From contig OZ244900.1 in the NCBI GenBank assembly GCA_965221595.1, positions 1,612,001 to 1,676,000 of the forward strand: a stretch of DNA of 64,000 nt, written 5' to 3'. Shown in pieces: positions 31,001-39,297 of this stretch. The notes below the pieces were generated by a model. That model was given only the letters and a program-made list of their open reading frames with translations. It searched no databases and was not told the DNA's origin. The stretch is from JAAXGX01 sp965221595 (GTDB taxonomy: Bacteria; Acidobacteriota; Vicinamibacteria; Vicinamibacterales; UBA8438). Numbering within the stretch: position 1 is the stretch's first letter; each line of letters starts with the position of its first letter. The translations under genes were made by a program, and so were the position numbers.

Positions 31001-31317
31001 TGCTGCTCTGGGCTCCCGGCGACGGTCGCGAAGTGACGGCGGTGCGATACCTGCAGCACAGCGAGCCGGCCGGTCGCGGGGAGTCGGGTCTGGACCACGG
31101 CTATGTCCTGCCGGCGGAATTCGTTGCCGCCGACGAGGGCAGCCGCCGCATTACGTTCAAGACCCAAGTGGCGGCGAGCACCTTCGACGTCCTGGCGGGG
31201 ATCGAGCCCGGGCAGATGGTCAAGGTCACGTCCCCGTTCGACCAGCGCGGTCACGACGGGGCCGCCGTTCTCGCAGTCGAGCGTGACGACGCGCACGACG
31301 CGCAGGCGCAGGAATAG
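28057..31317 (+). CDS. Exported protein of seven tandem 148-residue units, unknown function
   Basis: A 1086-residue protein I cannot assign to a family. An N-terminal hydrophobic stretch (about residues 16-31) after Arg residues looks like a Sec signal. The rest is tandem units starting at residues 45, 200, 348, 496, 644, 792 and 941; units 2-5 are exactly 148 residues and the last is divergent. Each unit runs YRWxGELxALDE, then PIVITWSGY, DDGSGLWGSDRYLLRATF, GRQLTFRVPLPE, GAWAxMTSPHHPADA and a Pro-rich linker. No Cys, heme or catalytic motif is evident; repeated small beta-domains are my guess, perhaps a surface or adhesion protein. AAGGAG (28045-28050) lies 6 nt before the ATG. The terminator-like hairpin at 31345 follows. 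Confidence 0.85.
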   Translation: MLNQTEQRSRATGCVRAAACAVGLLIWVAGTATPTSTASSSPEETYRWTGELVALDERAGTLTVKARILSPAVVQQSDGLRAGDSVVVTWAGFDDRASGVWSLARAGAAAATVEQAESKGVDERFPLRATFEALDADNRYLVFRVPLPELSRAAARSLTRGAWARMTSPRRPEDGTAPLLAVDPYVPSRDRRGPVARGATYRWDGELRMLDEAAGALTVRAQMVSNEARSAASGLTEGDPIVITWSGYGDEASGVRAVTADDGSGLWGSDRYLLRATFEAVEADGRQLTFRVPLPEASRAAARSLTQGAWARMTSPHHPADAQPALMAIDSYIPSRQPQPAALAQDATYRWGGELVALDETSDTLTVRAQMVSAAARSAAADLAAGDPIVITWSGYGDEASGVRAVMADDGSGLWGSDRYLLRATFGAVEAGGRQLTFRVPLPADSRAAVRSLTRGAWALMTSPHHPADAGPALMAVNSYVPSRQPRPAALSQDATYRWGGELVALDEAADALTVRAQMVSAAARSAAADLTAGEPIVIAWSGYANEASGIRALMADDGSGLWGSDRYLLRATFAAVEAGGRQLAFRVPLPEDGRAAVRSLTRGAWALMTSPHHPADAGPALMAINSYAPARHPQPAALGQDATYRWGGELVALDEAADALTVRAQMVSAAARSAAAGLTAGEPIVITWSGYANEASGIRALMADDGSGLWGSDRYLLRATFAAVEAGGRQLAFRVPLPEDGRGAVRSLTRGAWALMTSPHHPADAQPALLAVDAYLPSRRPQPAALGQDATYRWNGELVALDATADALTVHAHVVSSAAGAVASGLTAGQPIVITWSGHEHEASGIRALMADDGSGLWGSDRYVLRATFEAVAEDGRQLTFRVPLPEDDRVALRGLPAGAAVRMTSPHHPADARPALLAVNAHGPAPEKPVASAARGGRAYVWPGRLIALDAGERAVTVSAAAEQHVFRYVERFGKGDAVVLLWAPGDGREVTAVRYLQHSEPAGRGESGLDHGYVLPAEFVAADEGSRRITFKTQVAASTFDVLAGIEPGQMVKVTSPFDQRGHDGAAVLAVERDDAHDAQAQE
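28189..31317 (+). repeat. Tandem 444-bp coding repeats (about 7 units)
   Basis: Unit starts are at 28189, 28654, 29098, 29542, 29986, 30430 and 30877. Four successive spacings are exactly 444 bp; the first is 465 and the sixth 447. Units at 29542 and 29986 are nearly identical: over a central stretch of about 160 bp I see two substitutions. Units 1 and 7 are the most divergent, which fits repeated internal duplication or gene conversion. Confidence 0.9.
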
Positions 31318-31344
31318 CAAGCTCGGTCGGCCGCAAGGTTACGG

Positions 31345-31384
31345 ACGCCCACGTCTCCGGCGCGGCCGGGGGCGTGGGTGTTTT
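31345..31384 (+). terminator. Rho-independent terminator after the repeat-protein gene
   Basis: Outer stem ACGCCCACG (31345-31353) pairs with CGTGGGTG/T (31373-31381, one G-U pair); inside it CCGGC-GCG-GCCGG forms a second stem. TTTT (31381-31384) follows. It separates the repeat gene from rnd. Confidence 0.6.
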
Positions 31385-31417
31385 CGCGTACATGCGCCGC
31401 TGTGGTACTCCTTGGTC

Positions 31418-32479
31418 GTGATTGATACGTCGCGGGCGTTGACCGTACTCGTCGAACGCATTGCCGGGTGCCCCCGGGTCGCGGTCGATACGGAGGCCGA
31501 CAGCCTGCACTGCTACCGCGAGAAGGTCTGCCTAGTGCAGGTCGGGCTGCCGGGCGCCGACGAGCTGGTCGATCCGCTGGCCGACCTCGATTTGTCGCCG
31601 CTGCTGGAGGCGCTGTCGCAGGCCGAGGTGGTGATGCACGGTGCCGACTTCGATCTGCGCATGCTCTATCGCCTGGGTCTGGGTGCTCCCGCCAAAGTAT
31701 TCGATACGGTCATCGCCGCCCGCCTCGCCGGCGCCGCGCGGTACGGCTATGCGGCACTGGTTGCCGAGCACTTCGGCGTGGAGCTGCCCAAGGGGCTGCA
31801 GACCGCCAACTGGGCGCGCCGGCCGCTGCCCCCGCAGTGGGCCCGCTACGCCCGCAACGATACGCATTTTCTGCTCCCGCTGGCGGCCCGGCTCGAGGGC
31901 CGCCTCAGGGAGCTCGGCCGCCTGCCGTGGCTCGAGCAGTCGTGCCGGCGCGCGGTGGGGGCCGCGCGGGTCGTACGTGAGCGGGATCCGGAAACCGAGT
32001 GGCGCGTGCGCGGCAGCCATACGCTCGGAGCACGCGCCGGCGCGGTCCTGCGCGCCCTGTGGCACTGGCGCGAGGACGAGGCCAGGGCCGTCGATCGGCC
32101 GCCGTTTCACATCCTGTCGAACCGGGATCTGGTCGACGCGGCTACGCGCCTCGAGCGGGGTGAGGCGGTGACGCCTGGCGGGCTGCGCGCGGCCCGCCAG
32201 GCGCGCTTCCGGCAGGCGGCGGTCGAAGCACTGCAGCTCGATCGGACCGCCTGGCCGGGCCGCCCACCGGCCCGGCGCCACGCGCGCCTCACGCGGGAGC
32301 AGGATCGGCAGGTGGCGGCACTGAAGCAGCGGCGTGACCGGACCGCGGCCGAGTTGGGAATCGAGCCGGACCTGATCGCGCCGCGCGCTGCACTCGAGCG
32401 CATCGCCGTCGGGGGCGCTGACGCCGCCGACACCCTCCTGCCCTGGCAGCGGGCAGTGCTCGACCTCGACGCCTGCTAG
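31418..32479 (+). CDS. rnd: Ribonuclease D
   Basis: A 353-residue 3'-5' exoribonuclease for tRNA 3' trimming. The DEDDy motifs are AVDTEADSLHCY (Asp, Glu; about residues 22-33), HGADFDLRML (Asp) and YARNDTHFLL (Tyr and Asp). An HRDC-like helical domain occupies the C-terminal half (RPPFHILSNRDLVDAA). The start is taken as GTG 31418; TTG 31412 would add two residues. No ATG lies near the conserved N-terminus. The stop codon overlaps a TAGAAT box for ppdK. Confidence 0.9.
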   Translation: MIDTSRALTVLVERIAGCPRVAVDTEADSLHCYREKVCLVQVGLPGADELVDPLADLDLSPLLEALSQAEVVMHGADFDLRMLYRLGLGAPAKVFDTVIAARLAGAARYGYAALVAEHFGVELPKGLQTANWARRPLPPQWARYARNDTHFLLPLAARLEGRLRELGRLPWLEQSCRRAVGAARVVRERDPETEWRVRGSHTLGARAGAVLRALWHWREDEARAVDRPPFHILSNRDLVDAATRLERGEAVTPGGLRAARQARFRQAAVEALQLDRTAWPGRPPARRHARLTREQDRQVAALKQRRDRTAAELGIEPDLIAPRAALERIAVGGADAADTLLPWQRAVLDLDAC

Positions 32480-32482
32480 AAT
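32477..32482 (+). promoter_or_regulatory. -10 TAGAAT for ppdK
   Basis: TAGAAT overlapping the rnd stop codon, 80 nt before the ppdK ATG. No -35 is visible. Confidence 0.45.
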
Positions 32483-32562
32483 TACTTCGCGCTGCGCACC
32501 GCGCCGCCCATCGCTCCACAGTCTGCCGTCCAGGGATGCCCCCGAGGGGCCGGGCCGACCGC

Positions 32563-35343
32563 ATGTCCAAGAAGCCGCCGACGACCAAGACCGGAACGAG
32601 GAAGTCCACCCGCAAACCCGCCGGCAAAACGGCAACCCCGGCGCCCGAGCACAAGTACGTCTACTTTTTCGGCGGTGGTGCTTCTGAAGGCGACCGGACG
32701 ATGCGCGATCTGCTCGGCGGCAAGGGGGCCAACCTCGCCGAGATGACCAACGCCGGGCTGCCCGTGCCGCCGGGCTTCACGCTATCGACGGAGGCGTGCA
32801 CCGCCTACTATGCGCAGCGCCGCCGCGTGCCCGCCGCCATCGACCGCGAGATGGAGGCACATCTCCGCGCCCTCGAGAAGCTCACAGGCACCCGACTCGG
32901 CGCCGCGGATCGGCCGCTGCTCGTGTCGGTCCGCTCGGGAGCCAGGTTCTCCATGCCGGGGATGATGGATACGATCCTGAACCTCGGCCTGAACGACCGC
33001 GCGGTCGAGGGTCTGAAGGCACGCACCTCCAACGGCCGGTTCGCCTTCGACAGCTACCGCCGCTTCATCCAGATGTTCGGCAACGTCGTGCTGGAAATCG
33101 CGAAGGAGGCTTTCGAGGAGGAGTTCGAAGGGGTCAAGGCGCACCGCGGCGCCAGTCACGACACCGATCTCGACGAGGTCGCGCTGCGCGAGGTGGTCGA
33201 GCGGTTCAAGGCGGTCGTTCTCCGCGAGAGCGGCAAGCCGTTTCCGCTGGACGCCCGGCGCCAGCTCCGCATGGCGCGCGACGCGGTCTTCCGCTCGTGG
33301 CAGAATCCGCGCGCGAAGGAGTATCGCCGCATCTACGACATTCCCGACGCCATCGGCACGGCCGTCAACGTCCAGGCGATGGTGTTCGGAAACACCGGCG
33401 ACCGCTCCGGGACGGGCGTCGGCTTCACCCGCAACCCGGCGACCGGCGCCAACGAGTTCTACGGTGAATTCCTGCTCAATGCGCAGGGCGAGGACGTCGT
33501 GGCGGGCATCCGCACGCCGCAGCCGATCCACGAGCTGGAGCAGGTGATGCCGCGCGCCTACGCAGAGCTGCGCGCGATCACCAAACGGCTGGAGCAGCAC
33601 TACCGCGACGTGCAGGATTTCGAGTTCACCATCGAGGAAGAGAAGCTCTACATGCTGCAGACGCGCAACGGGAAGCGCACGGGGCATGCCGCGGTGGTGA
33701 TTGCGACCGATCTGGTGGCCGAGGGTGTCATCGAGCCCGAGGACGCCGTGCGCATGGTGGACCCCGACGCGCTGACGCAGCTGCTGGCGCCGGTGTTCGA
33801 CCCCGACGCGTGGGCGGCGCTGCCCGCGGTGACGCGCGGGTTGCCGGCTTCGCCCGGCGCGGCGTGCGGGGAAGTGGTGTTCACCGCCGACGAGGCGGTG
33901 CGCTGGGCGAGGCAGGGCCGGGACGTGCTGCTGGTGCGCAAGGAAACCGTGCCGGACGACATCCACGGCATGCACGTGGCGCAGGGTGTGCTGACGGCGA
34001 CGGGAGGGATGACGTCCCACGCGGCGGTGGTGGGCCGCCAGATGGGCAAGCCGTCAGTGGTCGGGGCCGGCGAGCTCCACGTCTCGGAATCCGAGCGGGT
34101 GGTGACGGTCAACGGACAGCGGTTCGAGCAGGGCGACTACGTCTCGTTCGACGGGCTGAGCGGCGAGGTGAAGATCGGCCGCGTAGCGACCCGGCCGAGC
34201 GAGATCCTGCAGGTCCTGGCCGGCGGCCTGAGCCAGCGCCGCTCGGACATCTACGGGCGATTCTCCAGATTGTTGAAGTGGGCGGACAAGGTGCGCCGGC
34301 TCGGCATCCGGGCCAACGCCGACCAGCCGGACCAGGCCGCCACGGCGTATGCCTTCGGCGCGCGCGGCATCGGCCTGTGCCGCACGGAGCACATGTTCTT
34401 CGGTGAGGATCGGATGCCGATCGTGCAGCGCATGATCCTGGCCCGGACCGAGGCCGAGCGGCGCGAGGCGCTCGACAAGCTGCTGCCGCTGCAGCGGGAG
34501 GACTTCTACGGCGTGTTCAAGGCGATGCGGGGCCAGCCGGTCACCATCCGGCTGATCGACCCGCCGCTGCACGAGTTCCTGCCGAAGCGCGAGGAGTTGA
34601 TGGTCGAGATCGCCCGCGCCGAGGCGCAGGGCCGGACCGAGGGACTCGAGGAGCAGCGGGCGCTGCTGCGGCGTGTCGAGCAGCTCCACGAGTTCAATCC
34701 CATGATGGGGCACCGCGGCGTGCGGCTGGCCATCAGCTACCCCGAAATAGCGGAAATGCAGGCGCGCGCCATCATCGAGGCGGCCTGCCGGCTGGCGCAA
34801 GAAGGCATCCGGGTTGTTCCGGAGATCATGGTGCCTCTCGTGGGAGACGTCGGCGAGTTCCGTGACCAGAAGGCGGTAATCGACCGGATGGCGTCCGAGA
34901 CGATGGGCGTGACCGGCGTCAAGGTGAAGTACCTGGTGGGGACCATGATCGAGCTGCCACGCGCCGTACTGGTGGCGGGCGAGATCGCCGCCGAAGCCGA
35001 TTTCTTCTCGTTCGGCACGAACGACCTGACGCAGCTCGCGTTCGGGTTTTCCCGCGACGACATCGGCAAGTTTCTCAAGGATTACCAGGACCGCGGCATC
35101 CTGAACCGCGATCCGTTCGAGTCGATCGACGCGGACGGTGTCGGCGCGCTGGTGCGCATCGGTGTGGAGCGGGGCCGCGGCGCGCGGCCCGGGCTCAAGC
35201 TCGGGGTGTGCGGCGAGCACGGCGGCGACCCCGCCTCGATTGACTTCTTCGAGGACGTCGGCCTCGACTACGTCAGCGCATCGCCCTTCCGCGTTCCGAC
35301 AGCGCGGCTGGCGGCGGCGCAGGCTGCGCTCGGGCGCCGCTGA
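32563..35343 (+). CDS. ppdK: Pyruvate, phosphate dikinase
   Basis: A 926-residue enzyme interconverting pyruvate, ATP and Pi with phosphoenolpyruvate, AMP and PPi. Domains in order: a Lys/Thr/Pro-rich N-terminal extension of about 28 residues, an ATP-grasp domain (YFFGGGASEGD to about 390, with GKGANLAEM), the swivelling phospho-His domain (GGMTSHAAVVGRQMGKPSVV, about 480-500) and the C-terminal TIM barrel (NDLTQLAFGFSRDD, GVCGEHGGDP with the catalytic Cys). All key residues are present. The ATG at 32563 is preferred over 32536, which would add nine residues. mutL follows 10 bp later. Confidence 0.95.
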   Translation: MSKKPPTTKTGTRKSTRKPAGKTATPAPEHKYVYFFGGGASEGDRTMRDLLGGKGANLAEMTNAGLPVPPGFTLSTEACTAYYAQRRRVPAAIDREMEAHLRALEKLTGTRLGAADRPLLVSVRSGARFSMPGMMDTILNLGLNDRAVEGLKARTSNGRFAFDSYRRFIQMFGNVVLEIAKEAFEEEFEGVKAHRGASHDTDLDEVALREVVERFKAVVLRESGKPFPLDARRQLRMARDAVFRSWQNPRAKEYRRIYDIPDAIGTAVNVQAMVFGNTGDRSGTGVGFTRNPATGANEFYGEFLLNAQGEDVVAGIRTPQPIHELEQVMPRAYAELRAITKRLEQHYRDVQDFEFTIEEEKLYMLQTRNGKRTGHAAVVIATDLVAEGVIEPEDAVRMVDPDALTQLLAPVFDPDAWAALPAVTRGLPASPGAACGEVVFTADEAVRWARQGRDVLLVRKETVPDDIHGMHVAQGVLTATGGMTSHAAVVGRQMGKPSVVGAGELHVSESERVVTVNGQRFEQGDYVSFDGLSGEVKIGRVATRPSEILQVLAGGLSQRRSDIYGRFSRLLKWADKVRRLGIRANADQPDQAATAYAFGARGIGLCRTEHMFFGEDRMPIVQRMILARTEAERREALDKLLPLQREDFYGVFKAMRGQPVTIRLIDPPLHEFLPKREELMVEIARAEAQGRTEGLEEQRALLRRVEQLHEFNPMMGHRGVRLAISYPEIAEMQARAIIEAACRLAQEGIRVVPEIMVPLVGDVGEFRDQKAVIDRMASETMGVTGVKVKYLVGTMIELPRAVLVAGEIAAEADFFSFGTNDLTQLAFGFSRDDIGKFLKDYQDRGILNRDPFESIDADGVGALVRIGVERGRGARPGLKLGVCGEHGGDPASIDFFEDVGLDYVSASPFRVPTARLAAAQAALGRR

Positions 35344-35353
35344 CGATTGCGGC

Positions 35354-37138
35354 ATGGGCAGAATCAACCGGCTGCCCCCCGAGCTCGCGAACCAGATTGC
35401 GGCCGGTGAGGTCGTCGAGCGGCCCGCCGCGGCGGTCAAGGAGCTCGTCGAGAACAGTCTGGACGCCGGCGGCACGCGCGTGGCCGTGGTTGTCGAGCTG
35501 GGCGGCAAGCGGCTGATCCGGGTCGAGGACGACGGCGAGGGCATGACCCCGGCCGACGCCGAGCTCGCGGTCGAGCGCCACGCAACGAGCAAGATCGGTC
35601 GGCTCGACGACCTCGCTGCCATCGGCACACTCGGCTTTCGGGGCGAGGCGCTGCCGAGCATCGCGTCGGTCTCCCGCCTCAGGCTGCGCACGCGGGCGCG
35701 GGGCGCGTCCACGGGTGTCGAGGTGCAGGTGTCGGGCGGCACGCTGGCGGGGATCGCGGAGGCCGGCTTGCCCGAGGGGACCTGCGTCGAGGTCCGCGAC
35801 CTGTTCTACAACGTCCCGGCACGACGCAAGTTTCTGAAGTCGGACGGCGCGGAGACGGGCCACATCTCGCGCGCGCTGACGCAACTCGCGCTGGCGCACG
35901 CCGCGGTCGGCTTCCGGCTGCAGAGCGGTCCCCGCACCGTGTTTCACTACCCGCCGGCGGCGAGTCCGGCCGAGCGGTTCTTCCAGGTGTACGGCGAGCG
36001 GCAGGATCTCGTCGACGTGCGCAAGGAGGCAGGCGGTATCCGCCTGTACGGCCGCGTCGCCGCGCTGGCCGCGGATGCACCCACCCGCGGGCCGCAGCAT
36101 CTCTTCGTCAACGGCCGCGCGGTGCGGGACCGGACCATCCTGCACGCGGTGAACGAGGCCTACCGCCGCGCGACCATCAAGCCGCGCAGTCCTGAGGTGC
36201 ACCTGTTCGTCGAGCTGCCCCCGGAGCGGGTCGACGTCAACGTCCATCCGACCAAGGCCGAGGTGCGGTTTCTCGAGCAGTCGCTGGTCCACGAAGTGGT
36301 CAGGCGCGCCCTGGCCGATGCGCTGGGCCAGGAGGTGGTGCCGGAGGTGCCGCTGGCGACCGCGCGGCCGCGACCGGCCGAGCCGCGCCCCGCCGCCATA
36401 CCGGGCATCGTCGCCGGAATGGCGGCGGCCAGCCGCTGGACGCCGGTGACCGAGGCGTTCCGCCGTCCGGATCCGGTGCCGCCGGGCGGGCGGGCAGACG
36501 CGGTTCGGGAGCCGCGGCCGGGAGCCGGCACCGACGCGGCGGCGGTACCCGGCCCGGAGCAGGCTCCCTTGATTCCACTGGGGCAGTTTCGGGACACGTT
36601 CATTATCGCCGTCGACAACGACGGGGTGGTCATCGTGGACCAACACGTCGCCCACGAGCGCATCCTTCACGAGCAGGTTCTGGCCCGGCTGGCTGACGGC
36701 GGTCTCGAATCGCAGCGCCTGCTGGAGCCGCTGCTGCTGGCGCTGCCGGCGGGTGCGCGCGAGGTCCTGCACGCCCACGCGGCGATTCTGGCGCGTCTCG
36801 GTTTCGAGATCCATCCGTTCGGCGGCGACAGCGTGCAGGTGACGGCAGCCCCCGGTCTGCTGGGCCGCGGCGACTGCGAGGCTGCCGTCCGCGCGCTGGC
36901 CGAGGACCTCGACGGCCTGGATGACGGCGCGGCAGTCGGCGAGGCGCTCGGGCGTATTGCGGCCAGCACGGCGTGTCACGCGGCCGTCAAGGCGAACGAC
37001 CGGCTGACACTGGAGAAGATGACCTGGATTCTCCGGGAGCTGCGCCGGACTGCCTACTCGACGGTCTGCCCGCACGGCCGCCCGGTGCTGCTGCGACTCA
37101 CGCGCGAGGAGCTCGAGAAGCGTTTCGAGCGCAGCTGA
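35354..37138 (+). CDS. mutL: DNA mismatch repair protein MutL
   Basis: A 594-residue mismatch-repair ATPase. N-terminal GHKL motifs: VVERPAAAVKELVENSLDAG, DDGEGM, ATSKI and TLGFRGEAL. A Pro/Ala/Arg-rich linker (about 330-410) joins the C-terminal dimerisation domain, which carries DQHVAHERILHE (about 430-441), i.e. the endonuclease pattern DQHA(X)2E(X)4E with Val for Ala, plus ACHAAVKAND and CPHGRP. It is therefore a nicking-type MutL as in MutH-less bacteria (family knowledge). No mutS lies in the window. Confidence 0.95.
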   Translation: MGRINRLPPELANQIAAGEVVERPAAAVKELVENSLDAGGTRVAVVVELGGKRLIRVEDDGEGMTPADAELAVERHATSKIGRLDDLAAIGTLGFRGEALPSIASVSRLRLRTRARGASTGVEVQVSGGTLAGIAEAGLPEGTCVEVRDLFYNVPARRKFLKSDGAETGHISRALTQLALAHAAVGFRLQSGPRTVFHYPPAASPAERFFQVYGERQDLVDVRKEAGGIRLYGRVAALAADAPTRGPQHLFVNGRAVRDRTILHAVNEAYRRATIKPRSPEVHLFVELPPERVDVNVHPTKAEVRFLEQSLVHEVVRRALADALGQEVVPEVPLATARPRPAEPRPAAIPGIVAGMAAASRWTPVTEAFRRPDPVPPGGRADAVREPRPGAGTDAAAVPGPEQAPLIPLGQFRDTFIIAVDNDGVVIVDQHVAHERILHEQVLARLADGGLESQRLLEPLLLALPAGAREVLHAHAAILARLGFEIHPFGGDSVQVTAAPGLLGRGDCEAAVRALAEDLDGLDDGAAVGEALGRIAASTACHAAVKANDRLTLEKMTWILRELRRTAYSTVCPHGRPVLLRLTREELEKRFERS

Positions 37139-37259
37139 CGAGGGACGAATCCCGACCCACCCGACCCGGTTTCGTGTGTTACGTTGTGGGCTGCGAGGCG
37201 GGCCGCCTGCGGCCGGCGCGGTCGCCCGGCGGCGGGCGGCCAGTGGCAAGGAGTCGAAG

Positions 37260-39227
37260 ATGTCAACACATGCACAGCGTGTCGCGCCAGTCGTCGTGCT
37301 CGTCGGCCTGGTGGCGGCCGGCGCCGGAACGGCCACCGCTCAGACCGACAACGGGGAGTGGCGGAGCTACGGTGGCGACATCGCCAACACGCGCTACTCG
37401 CCGCTCGACCAGATCACGGCCGGGAACTTCGATGAGTTGGAGGTTGCCTGGCGTCTGAAGACGGAGAACTTCGGCCCGGCGCCGGAGTACAACTTTCAGT
37501 CGACGCCGCTGATGGTGGACGGCATCGTCTACACGACGGCCGGGTTGCGGCGGGCGGCGATCGCGCTGGACGCGGCGACCGGCGAGCTGCTGTGGATGCA
37601 CCGGATCGACGAGGGCGAGCGCGCCGAGAACGCCCCGCGGCGACGGTCGGGGCGGGGCCTGGCGTACCGCGACGACGGGGGCGATGGTCAGATCTTCTAT
37701 GTGACGCCCGGCTACCGGCTGATCGGGTTGAACGCGAAGACCGGCGAGCGGCTGGCCTACTTCGGCGACGACGGCATCGTGGACCTGATGCAGAACATGG
37801 ATCAGGACATCGACCCACTGGCGGGAGAGATCGGCCTGCACGCGACGCCGTTGGTGGCGGGCGACACGGTGGTGGTCGGGGCCGCGCACGTGCCGGGGAG
37901 TGCCCCGCGGTCGATGCGCAACACGAAGGGCTACGTGCGGGGCTTCGACGCCGACACCGGCGTTCGCAAGTGGATCTTCCACACGATCCCGGGTGCGGAC
38001 GAGTATGGCAACGACACCTGGCTGAACGACTCGTGGCGCTACACGGGCAACACGGGGGTGTGGGGTCAGATCAGCGCCGATTTGGAGCTGGGCATCGTGT
38101 ATCTGCCGACGGAGATGCCGACGAACGACTACTACGGCGGCCACCGGCACGGGGACAACCTGTTTTCGGACAGCATCGTGGCGGTGGACATCGACACCGG
38201 CGAGCGGCTGTGGCACCTGCAGGCCATCCATCACGACGTATGGGACTGGGACTTTCCTTGCGCGCCGGTGCTGGTCGACGTGCAGATCGACGGCGTCGAG
38301 CGGAAGCTGATCGCCCAGCCGAGCAAGCAGGCTTGGCTGTACGTGCTCGACCGGGTGACGGGTGAGCCGATCTGGCCGATCGAGGAGCGCGAGATGCCCC
38401 CGTCGGACGTGCCCGGCGAGCTGCTCGCGCGCACGCAGCCGTTCCCGACGCACCCGCCGGCCTACGACCGGCAAGGGGTGAGCATCGACGACCTGATCGA
38501 CTTCACGCCGGAGCTGCGGGCCGAGGCCGTCGAGCTGGTATCCAACTTCCGGATCGGACCCATTTTCACGCCGCCGGTGGTGGCGGAGACCGAGGGTCCC
38601 TACGGGACGTTGATGCTGCCGTCGACCGGCGGTGGAGCCAACTGGCCTGGCGGCTCGGTCGATCCCGAGACCGGGATCTTCTATCAGTACTCGTATACTC
38701 AGGTGGTCTCGCTGGGGCTGGTGCACGATCCGGAGCGGTCCGACATGGACTTCATCCGGGGCAACCCGCCCGGCGTCCCCGCCCCGCGGCGCGCGCTGAA
38801 CGTCCGCGGGCTGCCGTTGATCAAGCCGCCGTGGGGGCGCATCAGCGCCATCGATCTCGCGACAGGCGACATCCTGTGGCAGATTGCGCACGGGGAGACC
38901 CCCGACAACGTGCGGAACCACCCGGATCTGGCGGGGCTGGACATCCCCCGCACAGGCCGCGCGGGGCGGGTCGGCACGCTCGTCACGAAGACGCTGCTGA
39001 TTGCCGCCGAGGCCGGCACGTTCACGACGCCGTCGGGCGCGGTGGGGGCCATGTTGCGCGCCTACGACAAGGCGACGGGCGACGAAGTCGGGGCGGTCTA
39101 CATGCCGGCGGCGGTGTCGGGCGGTGCGCCGATGACCTATCTGCACGAGGGGCGGCAGTACATCGTCATGGCAATCGGCGGGGCCGGGTTCCCGGGCGAG
39201 CTGATCGCGTACAGGCTGCCCGGTTAG
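37260..39227 (+). CDS. PQQ-dependent dehydrogenase (membrane/periplasmic), copy 1
   Basis: A 655-residue exported quinoprotein. A signal peptide ends near ATAQ (residue 28). The eight-bladed propeller opens with GEWRSYGGDIANTRYSPLDQI, and HHDVWDWDFPCAPVLVD is the conserved active-site region of glucose/alcohol-type PQQ dehydrogenases. No CxxCH is present, so there is no fused cytochrome c and electrons must pass to a separate acceptor. An AAGGAG site lies 6 nt before the ATG at 37260. A second copy follows 70 bp later in the same direction; the pair aligns throughout. The substrate is unknown, possibly a sugar or alcohol. Confidence 0.88.
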   Translation: MSTHAQRVAPVVVLVGLVAAGAGTATAQTDNGEWRSYGGDIANTRYSPLDQITAGNFDELEVAWRLKTENFGPAPEYNFQSTPLMVDGIVYTTAGLRRAAIALDAATGELLWMHRIDEGERAENAPRRRSGRGLAYRDDGGDGQIFYVTPGYRLIGLNAKTGERLAYFGDDGIVDLMQNMDQDIDPLAGEIGLHATPLVAGDTVVVGAAHVPGSAPRSMRNTKGYVRGFDADTGVRKWIFHTIPGADEYGNDTWLNDSWRYTGNTGVWGQISADLELGIVYLPTEMPTNDYYGGHRHGDNLFSDSIVAVDIDTGERLWHLQAIHHDVWDWDFPCAPVLVDVQIDGVERKLIAQPSKQAWLYVLDRVTGEPIWPIEEREMPPSDVPGELLARTQPFPTHPPAYDRQGVSIDDLIDFTPELRAEAVELVSNFRIGPIFTPPVVAETEGPYGTLMLPSTGGGANWPGGSVDPETGIFYQYSYTQVVSLGLVHDPERSDMDFIRGNPPGVPAPRRALNVRGLPLIKPPWGRISAIDLATGDILWQIAHGETPDNVRNHPDLAGLDIPRTGRAGRVGTLVTKTLLIAAEAGTFTTPSGAVGAMLRAYDKATGDEVGAVYMPAAVSGGAPMTYLHEGRQYIVMAIGGAGFPGELIAYRLPG

Positions 39228-39297
39228 CGAGGGTGCGCCGTCGAGGCGGTGCCCGTAACCGAGGCGTCCCAGGGACGCAGAGTCGGCGAGATGTGAC

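Noticed and set aside
28189..31317. Regularly spaced repeats that might suggest a CRISPR-like array
   Set aside because: The unit is 444 bp, in frame and protein-coding; there are no short repeats with unique spacers.
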